Source: Pseudomonas gingeri
GTDB taxonomy: Bacteria > Pseudomonadota > Gammaproteobacteria > Pseudomonadales > Pseudomonadaceae
Direction: 5' to 3'
Assembly (NCBI RefSeq): GCF_013385425.1
Contig: NZ_JACAQA010000043.1
Coordinates: 1 to 64,000, forward strand
Length of the DNA stretch: 64,000 nt
The translations under genes and the position numbers were made by a program. Shown in pieces: positions 8,320 to 16,524 of the stretch. Position 1 is the first letter of the stretch. Each line of letters starts with the position of its first letter. Under the pieces are notes generated by a model that was not told the DNA's origin, ran no database searches, and saw nothing but the letters and a program-made list of their open reading frames with translations.

Positions 8320-9152
8320 AACTGGTCAGCGAATGTCTCGGTGTGTCGCGCTCGCAATTAACGGTTCGAAGCAAGCAATCGATATCGCCCGTCGCACGGC
8401 GAGGCCGGCTCGTGAACGATACGGAATTGGTCGCCGAGATTAAGCAGCAAGTCAGCGAACTGCCCAGCTATGGCTACCGTCGTGTCTGGGGCTTGTTACG
8501 CCGCGCACGTGAAATCCAGTTGCTGCCCGCCATCAACGTGAAGCGGGTTTACCGGGTCATGCGTGATCACAACCTGCTACTTGAACGTCGCATCAAACAG
8601 CCTGGCGTACCGCGCCGGCATGAAGGCCGTATTGCCGTGAAAACCAGTGATACACGCTGGTGTTCGGACGGCTTTGAGTTCCGTTGCGACGATGGTGCAA
8701 AACTGAGCGTGACCTTTGCCCTGGACTGTTGTGATCGAGAGGCTATCGGCTGGGTTGCGAGCCCGACCGGCTACAGCGGCGATGACATCCGAGACTTGAT
8801 GTTGGAAAGCGTGGAGAAGCGTTTTGGTGATCAACTGCCGAACACGCCCGTGCAGTGGCTGAGCGATAACGGCTCGGCCTATATCGCCGAGCAGACCCGC
8901 TTGTTTGCCCGCCAGATCGGCTTGCAGCCGGTGACCACGCCGGTACGCAGTCCACAAAGCAACGGTATGGCGGAGAGTTTCGTGAAGACGATCAAGCGAG
9001 ATTACGTGGCGCACATGCCCAAGCCTGATCGAGAAACAGCGCTGCGCAATCTGACGATTGCCTTCGAGCATTACAACGAGCAGCATCCGCACAGCGCGCT
9101 GAAATATAGGTCGCCGAGAGAATTTAGGCGCTTGGCAGCGGCATCAATTTAA
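8277..9152 (+). CDS. IS3-family transposase OrfB (DDE integrase core)
   Basis: The 291-residue protein has the HTH_21-like segment (LPSYGYRRVWGLLRR) and an rve-type catalytic core. The DDE residues lie in WCSDGFEF, WLSDNGSAY and NGMAESFVKTIKRDY. The sequence around CCDREAIGW and HYNEQHPHSALKYRSPREF places it in the IS2 group. The frame is intact, so the element could be active. In these elements OrfB is normally made as an OrfAB fusion by -1 frameshifting rather than alone. Confidence 0.9.
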   Translation: MDCALTLVAGGRPVKLVSECLGVSRSQLTVRSKQSISPVARRGRLVNDTELVAEIKQQVSELPSYGYRRVWGLLRRAREIQLLPAINVKRVYRVMRDHNLLLERRIKQPGVPRRHEGRIAVKTSDTRWCSDGFEFRCDDGAKLSVTFALDCCDREAIGWVASPTGYSGDDIRDLMLESVEKRFGDQLPNTPVQWLSDNGSAYIAEQTRLFARQIGLQPVTTPVRSPQSNGMAESFVKTIKRDYVAHMPKPDRETALRNLTIAFEHYNEQHPHSALKYRSPREFRRLAAASI

Positions 9153-9434
9153 CGGGGAATTGGTGTCCGGTCTGGTAGGGGCAAGTCCATCTCGACCCCA
9201 ACCACACCCACTGGCAGTATTCCGCGGAGCAGGTTACTCCGTAGTTTGAATAGAACGACCTGCGGAAGCATCATAGCGACTCTCAACCGGAAGACCCGAA
9301 TCTTAGCTAGCCGTTAGCGGATAACCGTCCGCTTCGAGTCGATAGTAGCCTGTTGTGACTACCCCCTTTCGCCCCTTAGCCGCCTCTCGAGAGAGCTCCA
9401 AGTTGGCTATAACTCGCTCCAACCTCTGACCTGC

Positions 9435-9998
9435 TCAGAGTTCCCAGTGCTCCTCGACCTGGTAGAGCGGCTTGCCGTCCATCAGCAACTTGATGACATC
9501 TATGTGTGCCACGTAGTCAGCCTCAGAGAACTTAGTCCATCGCGGATTACGCTTTTGCGCGGCGATGAATGCTGAGCGCGCCTTGCACATCGCGACGCGG
9601 TTCTTCGACAGGAAACTGCGCAATCCTTTGAACAGTTCGAAATCCAGCGGAGGGTGGAGCAAGGCGACTCTCGGGTGCTGGTGGTGGCCACCGCAGACCA
9701 GCACCGTTTTCAAGTAGATGTTGACTAGCTTCTGGGCACGGCCGAAGGAGAAATCGGTCACGCCCAAGCGCGCAGCCTCGACCTCTATCTTCTTCATGAA
9801 GCCGATCTGCCATTTATCGACGTTCTGGCCGATGCTCTCTGGCCCGGTTACCAGGCCCAGGCCGCTTGCCTCTATCAGATCGAAAGCCAGGGAATTACCC
9901 CCGCCGGCCAGACCGCGGCCATACGCTGCGGCGGCGCACCACTTGGCATAGAGGTGTTTGTGTTTCTCGATGGGATACTGGGTTGCAGGTGTAGTCAT
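9435..9998 (-). CDS. Hypothetical protein
   Basis: The 187-residue protein is not one I recognise. It is soluble, with no signal or membrane segment. The central helical part, GRAQKLVNIYLKTVLVCGG (about 95-113), is followed by an HHQHP cluster, and the C-terminal half is basic. It stands alone on the minus strand between the IS3 element and the right copy of the 29-bp repeat, so it belongs to the accessory region. It could be a defence or mobile-element cargo gene, but nothing in it shows a function. Confidence 0.65.
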   Translation of the reverse strand: MTTPATQYPIEKHKHLYAKWCAAAAYGRGLAGGGNSLAFDLIEASGLGLVTGPESIGQNVDKWQIGFMKKIEVEAARLGVTDFSFGRAQKLVNIYLKTVLVCGGHHQHPRVALLHPPLDFELFKGLRSFLSKNRVAMCKARSAFIAAQKRNPRWTKFSEADYVAHIDVIKLLMDGKPLYQVEEHWEL

Positions 9999-10093
9999 GT
10001 GGATTCTTGCTCTGGAGTGCAGAAGGCGAACATTTGAGTGGCCCCCTTTTTCTAGCAGCCTCTCTGCCTCATATACCTTGAAACGTCAGCTCT

Positions 10094-10122
10094 TGGCCGA
10101 TTGCCGCCGCTCACGCTCGACA
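10094..10122 (+). repeat. Right copy of 29-bp imperfect direct repeat
   Basis: This matches 2364-2392 at 25 of 29 positions in the same orientation. It lies just downstream of the lysE-type gene stop, at the point where sequence composition returns to the GC-rich chromosomal type. Confidence 0.5.
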
Positions 10123-10135
10123 GCTTCCCCCTCCC

Positions 10136-10777
10136 CTAAACACTCTGCCGACGCATGCTCAGTACCGCCGCACCAAAGCCAATAAAGGTCGAACCCACCA
10201 CCCGATTCACCCATTTGGAAAATACGGGACGGATCAGCAGGCCTTTGGCGCGAGAGGCCAGTGCGGCATACAAACTCAAGGACGTCAGCGACAAGGCCAT
10301 GAAGATCGCCGTGAGGATCAGAAATTGCGGCAGCAGTGCAGCGCTTTGATCGATGAACTGCGGGAACAGCGCGGTGAAAAATATCGTTGCCTTGGGGTTG
10401 GTGGCCGCCGTCAGGAACGCCGACTTGTACAGTTTGCCGCGCGACGGTCTGTTGCGCGTCGGGTGACCTTGAGCTTCACCTGCCAGTACCGGGCTCTTTT
10501 TCAACAACTGCTTGGCGCCCAGATAGAACAGATAACCGGCACCGGCGATCTTCACCGCGTTGAACATCCATTCGGAGCTGGCCAGCAACGCCCCGAGCCC
10601 CAGCATGGCCGCCGCCGACAGACAGAACAGGCCACTGGCATTACCCAGTGACGACCACAGGGTGGAGCGCGGGCCGTAGGTGATGCTGTTGTTCAATGCC
10701 ATCAACGTCGCGGGACCAGGACTGGCGATGGCAATACCCCCAACCAGGGTGAAGGCAAGAATCGAGTGAACATCCAT
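10136..10777 (-). CDS. LysE/RhtB-family amino acid exporter
   Basis: The protein has 213 residues with about six hydrophobic segments. The N-terminal GGIAIASPGPATLMALNNS (about 13-31) is the conserved SPGP region of the LysE/RhtB superfamily, followed by the YGPRSTLWSSLGNASG loop. The family exports amino acids or their analogues through the inner membrane by proton exchange. The C-terminus has the usual GSTFIGFGAAVL segment. It is divergently placed from the SSS symporter gene across 258 bp. The substrate cannot be told from sequence. Confidence 0.9.
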   Translation of the reverse strand: MDVHSILAFTLVGGIAIASPGPATLMALNNSITYGPRSTLWSSLGNASGLFCLSAAAMLGLGALLASSEWMFNAVKIAGAGYLFYLGAKQLLKKSPVLAGEAQGHPTRNRPSRGKLYKSAFLTAATNPKATIFFTALFPQFIDQSAALLPQFLILTAIFMALSLTSLSLYAALASRAKGLLIRPVFSKWVNRVVGSTFIGFGAAVLSMRRQSV

Positions 10778-10970
10778 TTTTCTGACTCGTCGGGAACTGA
10801 AGGACCAATCCTACAAGGGTAATCGGAATGTTTCATCTCCAATAGTTCAACGTCTTTCTGGCCCGCACCGATACCTTTAAGGTATTCACCAATACTTACT
10901 CAATATTAGACACCTAAAACCAAAGGTAGGAAGCTAAAAGCCACAACAACAATACTTAAAGAGCATCACC

Positions 10971-11039
10971 ATGAACCCAGCCTGCGAACGCGCCCCTGCT
11001 GCATTTCCCTCAACCTTCATCACGTTGATCGGGCAATGA
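10971..11039 (+). CDS. Possible 22-aa leader peptide ahead of the symporter gene
   Basis: A small frame from ATG 10971 encodes MNPACERAPAAFPSTFITLI plus GQ. Its TGA overlaps the symporter start codon (ATGA), the layout of translational coupling. It could be a genuine coupling leader, since the symporter ATG has only a weak ribosome site of its own. It could also be chance. Confidence 0.3.
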   Translation: MNPACERAPAAFPSTFITLIGQ

Positions 11040-12448
11040 CCATGCAGTCCCACTCCTCCTGGATCGTCCTTTCCATCACCGCGTTCTACATGCTCAGCCT
11101 CGCGCTGATCAGTTTCGGTGTGCGTCGGCACTCGCGTAGCGCCAATAACTACACCACCGGCGGCGGGCACTTTCCGGCGTTTCTGATCGGCTTTTTGATG
11201 CTGTCGGAATTTATCGGCACCGCCGTCAGTATCGGTACCGCGCAAACCGGCTTCAAAACCGGTATCTCCGCCGCCTGGAACCTCTTCGCCCTGGCCCTGG
11301 GCTTTGTGTTGTTCGCCTGGCTGCTGGCGCGCAAATACAAGGACCTGGGCGACAACACCATCTCCGGCGTGCTGTCGCGCAACTACGGGCAGAAAACCCG
11401 TTTTGCCACCTCGATCATCACCATCTTCGCCCTGGAAATCGTCGCGGTGTCCATCTATGCCAGCGGCGGCGCGGTGCTGGCCAGTGTGCTGCAAGTCGAT
11501 CGCACCCTGGCGATCATCATTGTCGGTGTGGTGTCGGTGCTGTACGTCAGCATCGGCGGTATGCGCTCGGTTATCTATACCAACTTCGTCCACGCCAGCC
11601 TCAAGTACCTCGGCGTCGGGTTGGCGTTGTGGTTCGGCTTGAAACAGGTCGGCGGCATCAGCGCACTGCGCACTCAACTGCCGCCCAGCATGTTCGACTG
11701 GACCGCCATCGGCTGGGGTCAGATCATCGCCTGGATGATCGCCGGCATCGGCTCGATCTTCTCCACCCAGTATGTGATTCAAGCAGTGAACACGGTCAGC
11801 GACGCGGGCAAGGCGCAACGGGCGTGCTTCTATTGCGCGGGTCTGATGATTCCCTTCGGTATCGGCGCGGCCTTGATCGGCATGTGCAGCGCCGCCTTGT
11901 TTCCCCAGGTGGATTCGCTGCAAGCCTTTCCGCGCCTGATCGCGAGCATGGATCAATTGACCGCCGGCCTGGTGGTGGCGGGTTTGGCCGGTTCGCTGTT
12001 CGGCACCATCTCGGCGGTGAGCATGGGCTCGGCCACGTTGTTGCTGCGGGACTTCTACGAGCCCTGGTTCAACCCGGAAAAAAGCGACGTCAAATCCCTG
12101 CGTTTTGTCCGACTGGCGACCGTCGTCGTCGGCCTGCTGCCGATCGCGTTGGCCCTGACCTCCGACAAGGTGCTGATGATCGCCTTCCTCGGCAAAGCCC
12201 TGCGCGCGTCCCTGGCGGTGCTGGTGCTGATGGTGTTCTACGCGCCTAAATTCGGCACGCCGAAAGCCGCGTTCATCAGCATTATCGCCTCCCTGGTGGC
12301 GACCGTCGGATGGTTCCTGGCCGGCAATCCGTGGGGCATCGACAATGCCTATATCGCGCTGTTCACGCCGCTGGTGATCATGAGCATCGGCCACCTGATG
12401 CGACGTGGCACGAACGGCTCGCCCTTCAAAACCCTTGAACAGCCTTGA
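11036..12448 (+). CDS. Sodium:solute symporter (SSS family)
   Basis: The protein has 470 residues with about 12-13 hydrophobic segments through its whole length. The N-terminal part YTTGGGHFPAFLIGFLMLSE and the FAWLLARKYKDLGDNTISG loop are typical of the SSS family of Na+-driven uptake carriers. The LYVSIGGMRSVIYTNFVH segment at about 178-195 is the conserved YxxxGGxxAVxxTD-type signature in this family. The genes after it encode a betaine-type ABC importer and an N-demethylase, so it may carry a related compatible solute or amino acid derivative; that is inference. The start could be 11036 or the next ATG at 11042. Confidence 0.88.
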   Translation: MTMQSHSSWIVLSITAFYMLSLALISFGVRRHSRSANNYTTGGGHFPAFLIGFLMLSEFIGTAVSIGTAQTGFKTGISAAWNLFALALGFVLFAWLLARKYKDLGDNTISGVLSRNYGQKTRFATSIITIFALEIVAVSIYASGGAVLASVLQVDRTLAIIIVGVVSVLYVSIGGMRSVIYTNFVHASLKYLGVGLALWFGLKQVGGISALRTQLPPSMFDWTAIGWGQIIAWMIAGIGSIFSTQYVIQAVNTVSDAGKAQRACFYCAGLMIPFGIGAALIGMCSAALFPQVDSLQAFPRLIASMDQLTAGLVVAGLAGSLFGTISAVSMGSATLLLRDFYEPWFNPEKSDVKSLRFVRLATVVVGLLPIALALTSDKVLMIAFLGKALRASLAVLVLMVFYAPKFGTPKAAFISIIASLVATVGWFLAGNPWGIDNAYIALFTPLVIMSIGHLMRRGTNGSPFKTLEQP

Positions 12449-12469
12449 TCCCGGCGCCCTAGTCAAACC

Positions 12470-12505
12470 CTGAGAGATCGAGCCACCCTGGGCTTGATCT
12501 CTCAG
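12470..12505. terminator. Hairpin between convergent genes
   Basis: CTGAGAGATCGAGCC (12470-12484) pairs with GGCTTGATCTCTCAG (12491-12505), 14 of 15 positions, loop ACCCTG. It lies between the converging symporter and ABC genes and overlaps the ATPase stop codon. It has no strong T-run on either side, so it may be a weak bidirectional terminator. Confidence 0.55.
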
Positions 12506-13602
12506 CGCAGCAGCGCCTGCGCCACACTTCTTGACGGCGCCACCGACGACGCTTCGCTCACGGTCGAAGTGACCATGGTCGCGATGATCGACTTGAGCGC
12601 CAGTTGCCCCACGGGCTGCCCCTGGCTGTCCGTCACCACCAGCTCATCGACGCCCGCTTCAACCAGCCGCTTGACCGCCGACTCCAGTGACGTCCCCAGA
12701 GGGACCGTCAGCGCGGCCTGGGCCTTGACCTGGACAAACGGACGCATGATGGCCTCGACGCTGATCACCCGGCCGCGGTTCACTTCCTTGACGAAGTTGG
12801 CGATGTAGTCGTCGGCGGGACTCATGACGATCTCCTGCCGGGTGCCTTGTTGCACCACCTCGCCGTCACGCAGGATCGCGATGCGATCACCGATGCGCAG
12901 CGCCTCATCCAGGTCATGGGTAATGAAGACGATGGTCTTCCTGATTTCTTTCTGCAGGTCCAGCAGCACCGATTGCATGTCCATGCGGATCAGCGGATCC
13001 AGGGCCGAGAAGGCTTCATCCATCAACAGGATCGGCGCGTCGCTGGCCAGGGCCCGGGCCAGGCCGACCCGCTGCTGCATGCCGCCGGACAGCTGATTCG
13101 GGTAGTGCAGTTCGTAGCCCTTGAGGCCGACCCGCTCCAGCCAGCCCATGGCGATCTCCACTTGCCGGCCACGGGCCATGCCCTGGATCTCCAAGCCATA
13201 GACGGCATTCTCGAGCACGGTGCGGTTCGGCAGCAGCGCGAACTTCTGGAACACCATGGAAATGCTGTGCCGGCGAAATTCCCGCAACTCGTGGGGGCTC
13301 ATCTTCAGCACATCCACGCCACCGACCATGACTTCGCCGGCCGTGGGCTCGATCAGGCGGTTGATATGGCGGATCAAGGTCGATTTGCCCGACCCGGACA
13401 GCCCCATGATCACCTGGATGCCGCCGGATGGCATGCTGATATTGATGTCCTTCAGGCCCAGCACATGACTGTGCCGGCTCAGCAGCTCGGCCTTGCTCAT
13501 GCCCTGCTTGACCCGCTCGATACTGGCTTGCGCCTCGTAACCGAAGATCTTGTAGAGATGCCTGATTTCGATGCCGAAATCATCGCTCGGATTAGTGGCC
13601 AT
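12502..13602 (-). CDS. Betaine/choline-type ABC transporter ATP-binding subunit with CBS region
   Basis: The 366-residue protein shows the Walker A GLSGSGKST (about 68-76), the ABC signature LSGGMQQRVGLARAL, the Walker B ILLMDEAFSALDP and the H-loop ITHDLDEALR. The N-terminal extension with IFGYEAQASIERVKQGMSKAE, and the C-terminal CBS-like region (about 280-350, with VPLGTSLESAVKRLVE and GVDELVVTDSQGQP), are features of ProV/OpuAA-type ATPases. In those proteins the CBS region senses ionic strength. It drives uptake of a quaternary amine with the permease and binding protein encoded upstream, overlapping the permease gene by 11 bp. ProV and CbcV-type homologues cannot be separated here. Confidence 0.93.
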   Translation of the reverse strand: MATNPSDDFGIEIRHLYKIFGYEAQASIERVKQGMSKAELLSRHSHVLGLKDINISMPSGGIQVIMGLSGSGKSTLIRHINRLIEPTAGEVMVGGVDVLKMSPHELREFRRHSISMVFQKFALLPNRTVLENAVYGLEIQGMARGRQVEIAMGWLERVGLKGYELHYPNQLSGGMQQRVGLARALASDAPILLMDEAFSALDPLIRMDMQSVLLDLQKEIRKTIVFITHDLDEALRIGDRIAILRDGEVVQQGTRQEIVMSPADDYIANFVKEVNRGRVISVEAIMRPFVQVKAQAALTVPLGTSLESAVKRLVEAGVDELVVTDSQGQPVGQLALKSIIATMVTSTVSEASSVAPSRSVAQALLR

Positions 13603-14482
13603 GAACCCGCTCCAGGTGCTTTTGCAGTCTTCTGCCGTAGGCCTGGCTGACCCGGTCGAAGATCACCGCAATGCCGACAATCGCCAGGCCGTTGAACATG
13701 CCCAGGGTGAAGTACTGGTTGGAAATGGCCTTGAGCACCGGTTGCCCGAGCCCCTCGACCCCGATCATCGAGGCGATGACCACCATGGCCAGGGCCATCA
13801 TGATCGTCTGGTTGATGCCGGCCATGATCGATGGCAACGCCAGCGGCAACTGGACATTTTTCAGTTTCTGCCAACTGGACGAACCAAAGGCATCGGCGCA
13901 CTCCAGCATCTCGGCATCGACGTGGCGGATGCCGAGGTTGGTCAGGCGGATCATCGGCGGCAAGGCATAGACCACCACCGCGATCAGCCCGGCGACCTTG
14001 CCGATGCCCAGCAACATCACCACCGGAATCAGGTAGACAAAGCTCGGCAACGTCTGCATCACGTCGAGCACCGGGCTGATCAGGTTGCGCAGGCGATTGG
14101 AGCGGGCCATGGCAATGCCGGTGGGCAAACCGATGACGATGGAGATGACGGTGCAGACGAAGATCATCGACAGGGTTTTCATGGTGTCGGTCCACATGTC
14201 CAGATAACCGATCGCCATCAGCGTGAACACGCACCCCAGGACGATGCGCCAGCTGCGACTGGCGAACCAGGCAATCAGCGCCACCAGCACGATGATGATC
14301 GGCCACGGTGTGCTGGTCATAAATCGTTCGGATTGATTGAGGAACACTTGCAGCGGCTGGAAAAAAGCTTCGAACGCATCGCCGTAGGTACTGGTGAAAT
14401 GACGAAAGGCCCCGTCGATGACCTTTTTCAAGGCGCGGAGTCTTTCGTCATCCATATGTGGAAAGCTGAGCAACCACTCCAT
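13592..14482 (-). CDS. Betaine/choline-type ABC transporter permease (ProW/CbcW-like)
   Basis: The protein has 296 residues. An N-terminal soluble stretch of about 60 residues is followed by roughly seven hydrophobic segments. The EAA-type loop is visible around HVDAEMLECADAFGSSSWQKL, and PTGIAMARS and MMALAMVVIASMIGVEGLG are the conserved ProW-type segments. It forms the membrane channel for the ATPase and periplasmic binding protein of the same operon. The start ATG follows AGGGGAATGTC. Confidence 0.93.
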   Translation of the reverse strand: MEWLLSFPHMDDERLRALKKVIDGAFRHFTSTYGDAFEAFFQPLQVFLNQSERFMTSTPWPIIIVLVALIAWFASRSWRIVLGCVFTLMAIGYLDMWTDTMKTLSMIFVCTVISIVIGLPTGIAMARSNRLRNLISPVLDVMQTLPSFVYLIPVVMLLGIGKVAGLIAVVVYALPPMIRLTNLGIRHVDAEMLECADAFGSSSWQKLKNVQLPLALPSIMAGINQTIMMALAMVVIASMIGVEGLGQPVLKAISNQYFTLGMFNGLAIVGIAVIFDRVSQAYGRRLQKHLERVHGH

Positions 14483-14565
14483 GACATTCCCCTTTCGTAG
14501 AAGACCGTAAGAACGCTGGCAGGTCGTTTCAATACATGGGTGTTTTTATTGTTGTTGCCGCCAAG

Positions 14566-14603
14566 GGAGCCATGCAGCCCGTCGCAACGGACTGCATGGC
14601 TCC
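14566..14603 (-). promoter_or_regulatory. Strong intercistronic hairpin between binding-protein and permease genes
   Basis: GGAGCCATGCAG (14566-14577) and CTGCATGGCTCC (14592-14603) form a perfect 12-bp stem; the loop contains a further CCGT/ACGG stem. It follows the binding-protein stop by only 6 bp and is not followed by a T-run on the minus strand. This fits an RNA stabiliser or attenuator that keeps binding-protein mRNA above permease mRNA, as in other ABC operons. Confidence 0.65.
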
Positions 14604-14609
14604 GCGGGA

Positions 14610-15611
14610 TTACAGCGCGGCCTTGATCTTGCTCGACGCCTCAGGGCTGACCCACTGGCTCCACAGCGCTTCGTTGTTTTTCAGGAAGTACTTGGCGCCC
14701 TCCTCGCCGGTGGCCTGGTTATCGGTCATCCAGGCGATCAGCTTGTTCACCGTGGTATTGGACCAGGCGCGCTTGTTCAGGTAGGCCATGACGGTGGGCG
14801 AGCGCGCGGCGAAGGACTTGGTGGTCAAGGTATAGACCCGATCGATCGGCCAGCCGTTGGGTTTCGGATCAGGACAGTCGGCGACCGTGTTGCAGCGCTT
14901 CCACTCCGCCGGATCGACCGCATGGCCATTGTCCAGTTTCACCATCGGGTACTTGCCCAGCAACGCGGTGGGTGCCCAGTAGAAGCCCAGCCAGGGCGCC
15001 TTGCGCTCGTAGGCCTTGGCGATGGAGCCGTCCAGCGCCGCCGCCGAGCCGGTATCCACCAGCACAAAACCGGCCTTCTCGAAACCGTAGGCCTTGTAGA
15101 ACTGGCTGGTGACCACCGTGCCGCCCCAGCCTTGCGGACCGTTGTAGATCGCGCCTTTCTTGGGGTCGTCCGGGGCCGGAAACAGTTCCGGGTGCTTCTT
15201 CACATCATCGAAGCTCTTGATGTCCGGATGGGCGTCGGCGATGTATTTCGGAATCCACCAGCCTTGCGAGCCGCCGTCGGACAAGGAGTTCGCCGCCTGA
15301 ATCAGGTTACCGCTCTGAATGCCCGTCCTGACGACCTCGGGCACCAGGTCGATCCAGCCTTCCGGAGCGATGTCGGGTCGGCTTTTTTCGGCCATCGAGG
15401 TGATGGTCGGCACCGTATCGCCGGTGACCAGGCTGGCATTGCAGCCGTAGCCGGCATTGAGGATCAACTTGTCGACGTTGGCCATCACCTCGGCCGATTG
15501 CCAGTTCATATTGGCGATGGTCACATCGCCGCACTCCGCTGCTGCCGCCCATCCACTGAAGGCGACGATCCCCAGGGCAAGTCCCGTCTTCGAGAAAGAC
15601 TTTATATTCAT
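14610..15611 (-). CDS. Periplasmic betaine-type substrate-binding protein (OpuAC/ProX family)
   Basis: The 333-residue protein begins with an Sec signal peptide (basic NIKSFSKTG, then LALGIVAFSGWAAAAE; cleavage near residue 25). The mature part starts with the OpuAC pattern VTIANMNWQSAEVMANVDKL, continues with LVTGDTVPTITSMAEKSRPD, and contains several tryptophans (PEGWIDL, QGWWIPK, QGWGG). Such tryptophans form the cation-pi cage for quaternary ammonium groups in this family. Its gene is first in the ABC operon (binding protein, permease, ATPase). The ligand could be glycine betaine, choline, carnitine or proline betaine. Confidence 0.92.
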   Translation of the reverse strand: MNIKSFSKTGLALGIVAFSGWAAAAECGDVTIANMNWQSAEVMANVDKLILNAGYGCNASLVTGDTVPTITSMAEKSRPDIAPEGWIDLVPEVVRTGIQSGNLIQAANSLSDGGSQGWWIPKYIADAHPDIKSFDDVKKHPELFPAPDDPKKGAIYNGPQGWGGTVVTSQFYKAYGFEKAGFVLVDTGSAAALDGSIAKAYERKAPWLGFYWAPTALLGKYPMVKLDNGHAVDPAEWKRCNTVADCPDPKPNGWPIDRVYTLTTKSFAARSPTVMAYLNKRAWSNTTVNKLIAWMTDNQATGEEGAKYFLKNNEALWSQWVSPEASSKIKAAL

Positions 15612-15652
15612 AAACGCTAACCTCGATTGCGGCCAGAGTTAGGAAGGGCCAA

Positions 15653-16492
15653 CTACCGCGTCATCGGACCTTCTTGGGTGTCAGCAGAATGGACAAATGG
15701 ACCCATGGCACTGGCGACCGAGGCCGCCGAATCCAGACCTGCTTTTATTGTTTTATCGAAGCCGCCGGCAATCATGGCTTCAAGGCCCGCGGCGGTGACG
15801 CCGCGATAACTGATGAGTGTCTGCAAGAGTTCATCGACGCTGTAGCCAGGGCCGATCAGCTGGCTGGCGTCCACCACCACGGCGTTCACCGCACGCCGGG
15901 CAATGGCGGCAGGCAGGCCGACGCCCAGGGCATGTTCGAGCAGGCTGCGCGCCAGCAGCGCCGGGTAGGCCGGCCCGGTCCCCACCAGCGCCGTGAGGTA
16001 GTTCAAATGACCTTCGCTGAAGATTTGATCGGCGCCACCGAAGGTTTCGAACAGCCGCTGGGCAAAGGCTTTCTGCGGGTCGCTGACCGCCTGCGCGGCC
16101 AACCAGGGCGTGTAGGACTTGCCGATTTGCGCGGCGGCATTGGCCATGGCGCGGATCACCTGGCGGCTGCCGGTCAGCGCCATCACCTCCGCCAAGGGCA
16201 CACCGGCCATCAAGGAAATCACCAGGCGGTTTTCAGCGAAAATCTCCACCTCGGCAAACTGTTCGGGACGTACGGCGAGGATGATCACCTCACAACGCTC
16301 CACCAGGGCCTGGTTGTCACAGGTCAGCGTCACCTGCGAGCGCCTGGCGCCCGGTAACGGGTGACGGCCGCTGCGGTTCGAAAGCACCAACGCCTCGGGC
16401 GGGACAAATGCCTTGTCGAGCAGCGCCTGGGCAATCGAGCGGCCAAGCCATCCCGATCCACCGATAATGCCTATCGTGGGTGCGTCGAACAT
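15653..16492 (-). CDS. Pyrroline-5-carboxylate reductase-like protein
   Basis: The protein has 279 residues. The N-terminal Rossmann motif IGIIGGSGWLGRSIA (about 7-21) binds NAD(P)H. VIRAMANAAAQIGKSYT (about 111-127) corresponds to the conserved RAMPNTPA region of ProC, and TALVGTGPAYPALLARSLLEHA and TLISYRGVTAAGLEAM to its C-terminal dimer domain. ProC reduces pyrroline-5-carboxylate to proline. It is unlikely to be the housekeeping copy: it lies between a betaine ABC operon and a TetR regulator next to an N-demethylase, and RAMPN is changed to RAMAN. It may reduce a cyclic imine formed in proline-betaine breakdown. Confidence 0.88.
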   Translation of the reverse strand: MFDAPTIGIIGGSGWLGRSIAQALLDKAFVPPEALVLSNRSGRHPLPGARRSQVTLTCDNQALVERCEVIILAVRPEQFAEVEIFAENRLVISLMAGVPLAEVMALTGSRQVIRAMANAAAQIGKSYTPWLAAQAVSDPQKAFAQRLFETFGGADQIFSEGHLNYLTALVGTGPAYPALLARSLLEHALGVGLPAAIARRAVNAVVVDASQLIGPGYSVDELLQTLISYRGVTAAGLEAMIAGGFDKTIKAGLDSAASVASAMGPFVHSADTQEGPMTR

Positions 16493-16524
16493 ATGAACCT
16501 GCCTTCGTCAGTCAGAAGTCGCGG

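Larger units (their letters stand above)
7881..9172 (+). mobile_element. IS3-family insertion sequence, IS2 group
   Basis: Two overlapping reading frames (orfA, orfB) are flanked by imperfect terminal inverted repeats. The left end reads GACAGGACACCGTTCCCC and the right end, on the complementary strand, GACCGGACACCAATTCCCC. OrfB matches IS2-type transposases closely. I cannot see a convincing target duplication next to these ends, so the exact termini may be off by a few bases. The element lies about 125 bp upstream of the gajA start and its GC content is higher than that of the defence genes around it. Confidence 0.85.

Noticed and set aside
9173..9434. Possible tRNA or attachment site next to the IS3 element
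   Set aside because: I looked for a cloverleaf and a TTCGAATC-type loop and found none on either strand.
10934..12466. 510-codon minus-strand open frame
   Set aside because: It is the complement of the SSS symporter gene; its translation is rich in His, Gln, Asp and Arg in a low-complexity way and shows no domain.
13571..14500. 309-codon plus-strand frame opposite the ABC permease
   Set aside because: It has strong His/Gln/Asp bias and no motif, while the minus strand encodes a clear ProW-type permease.
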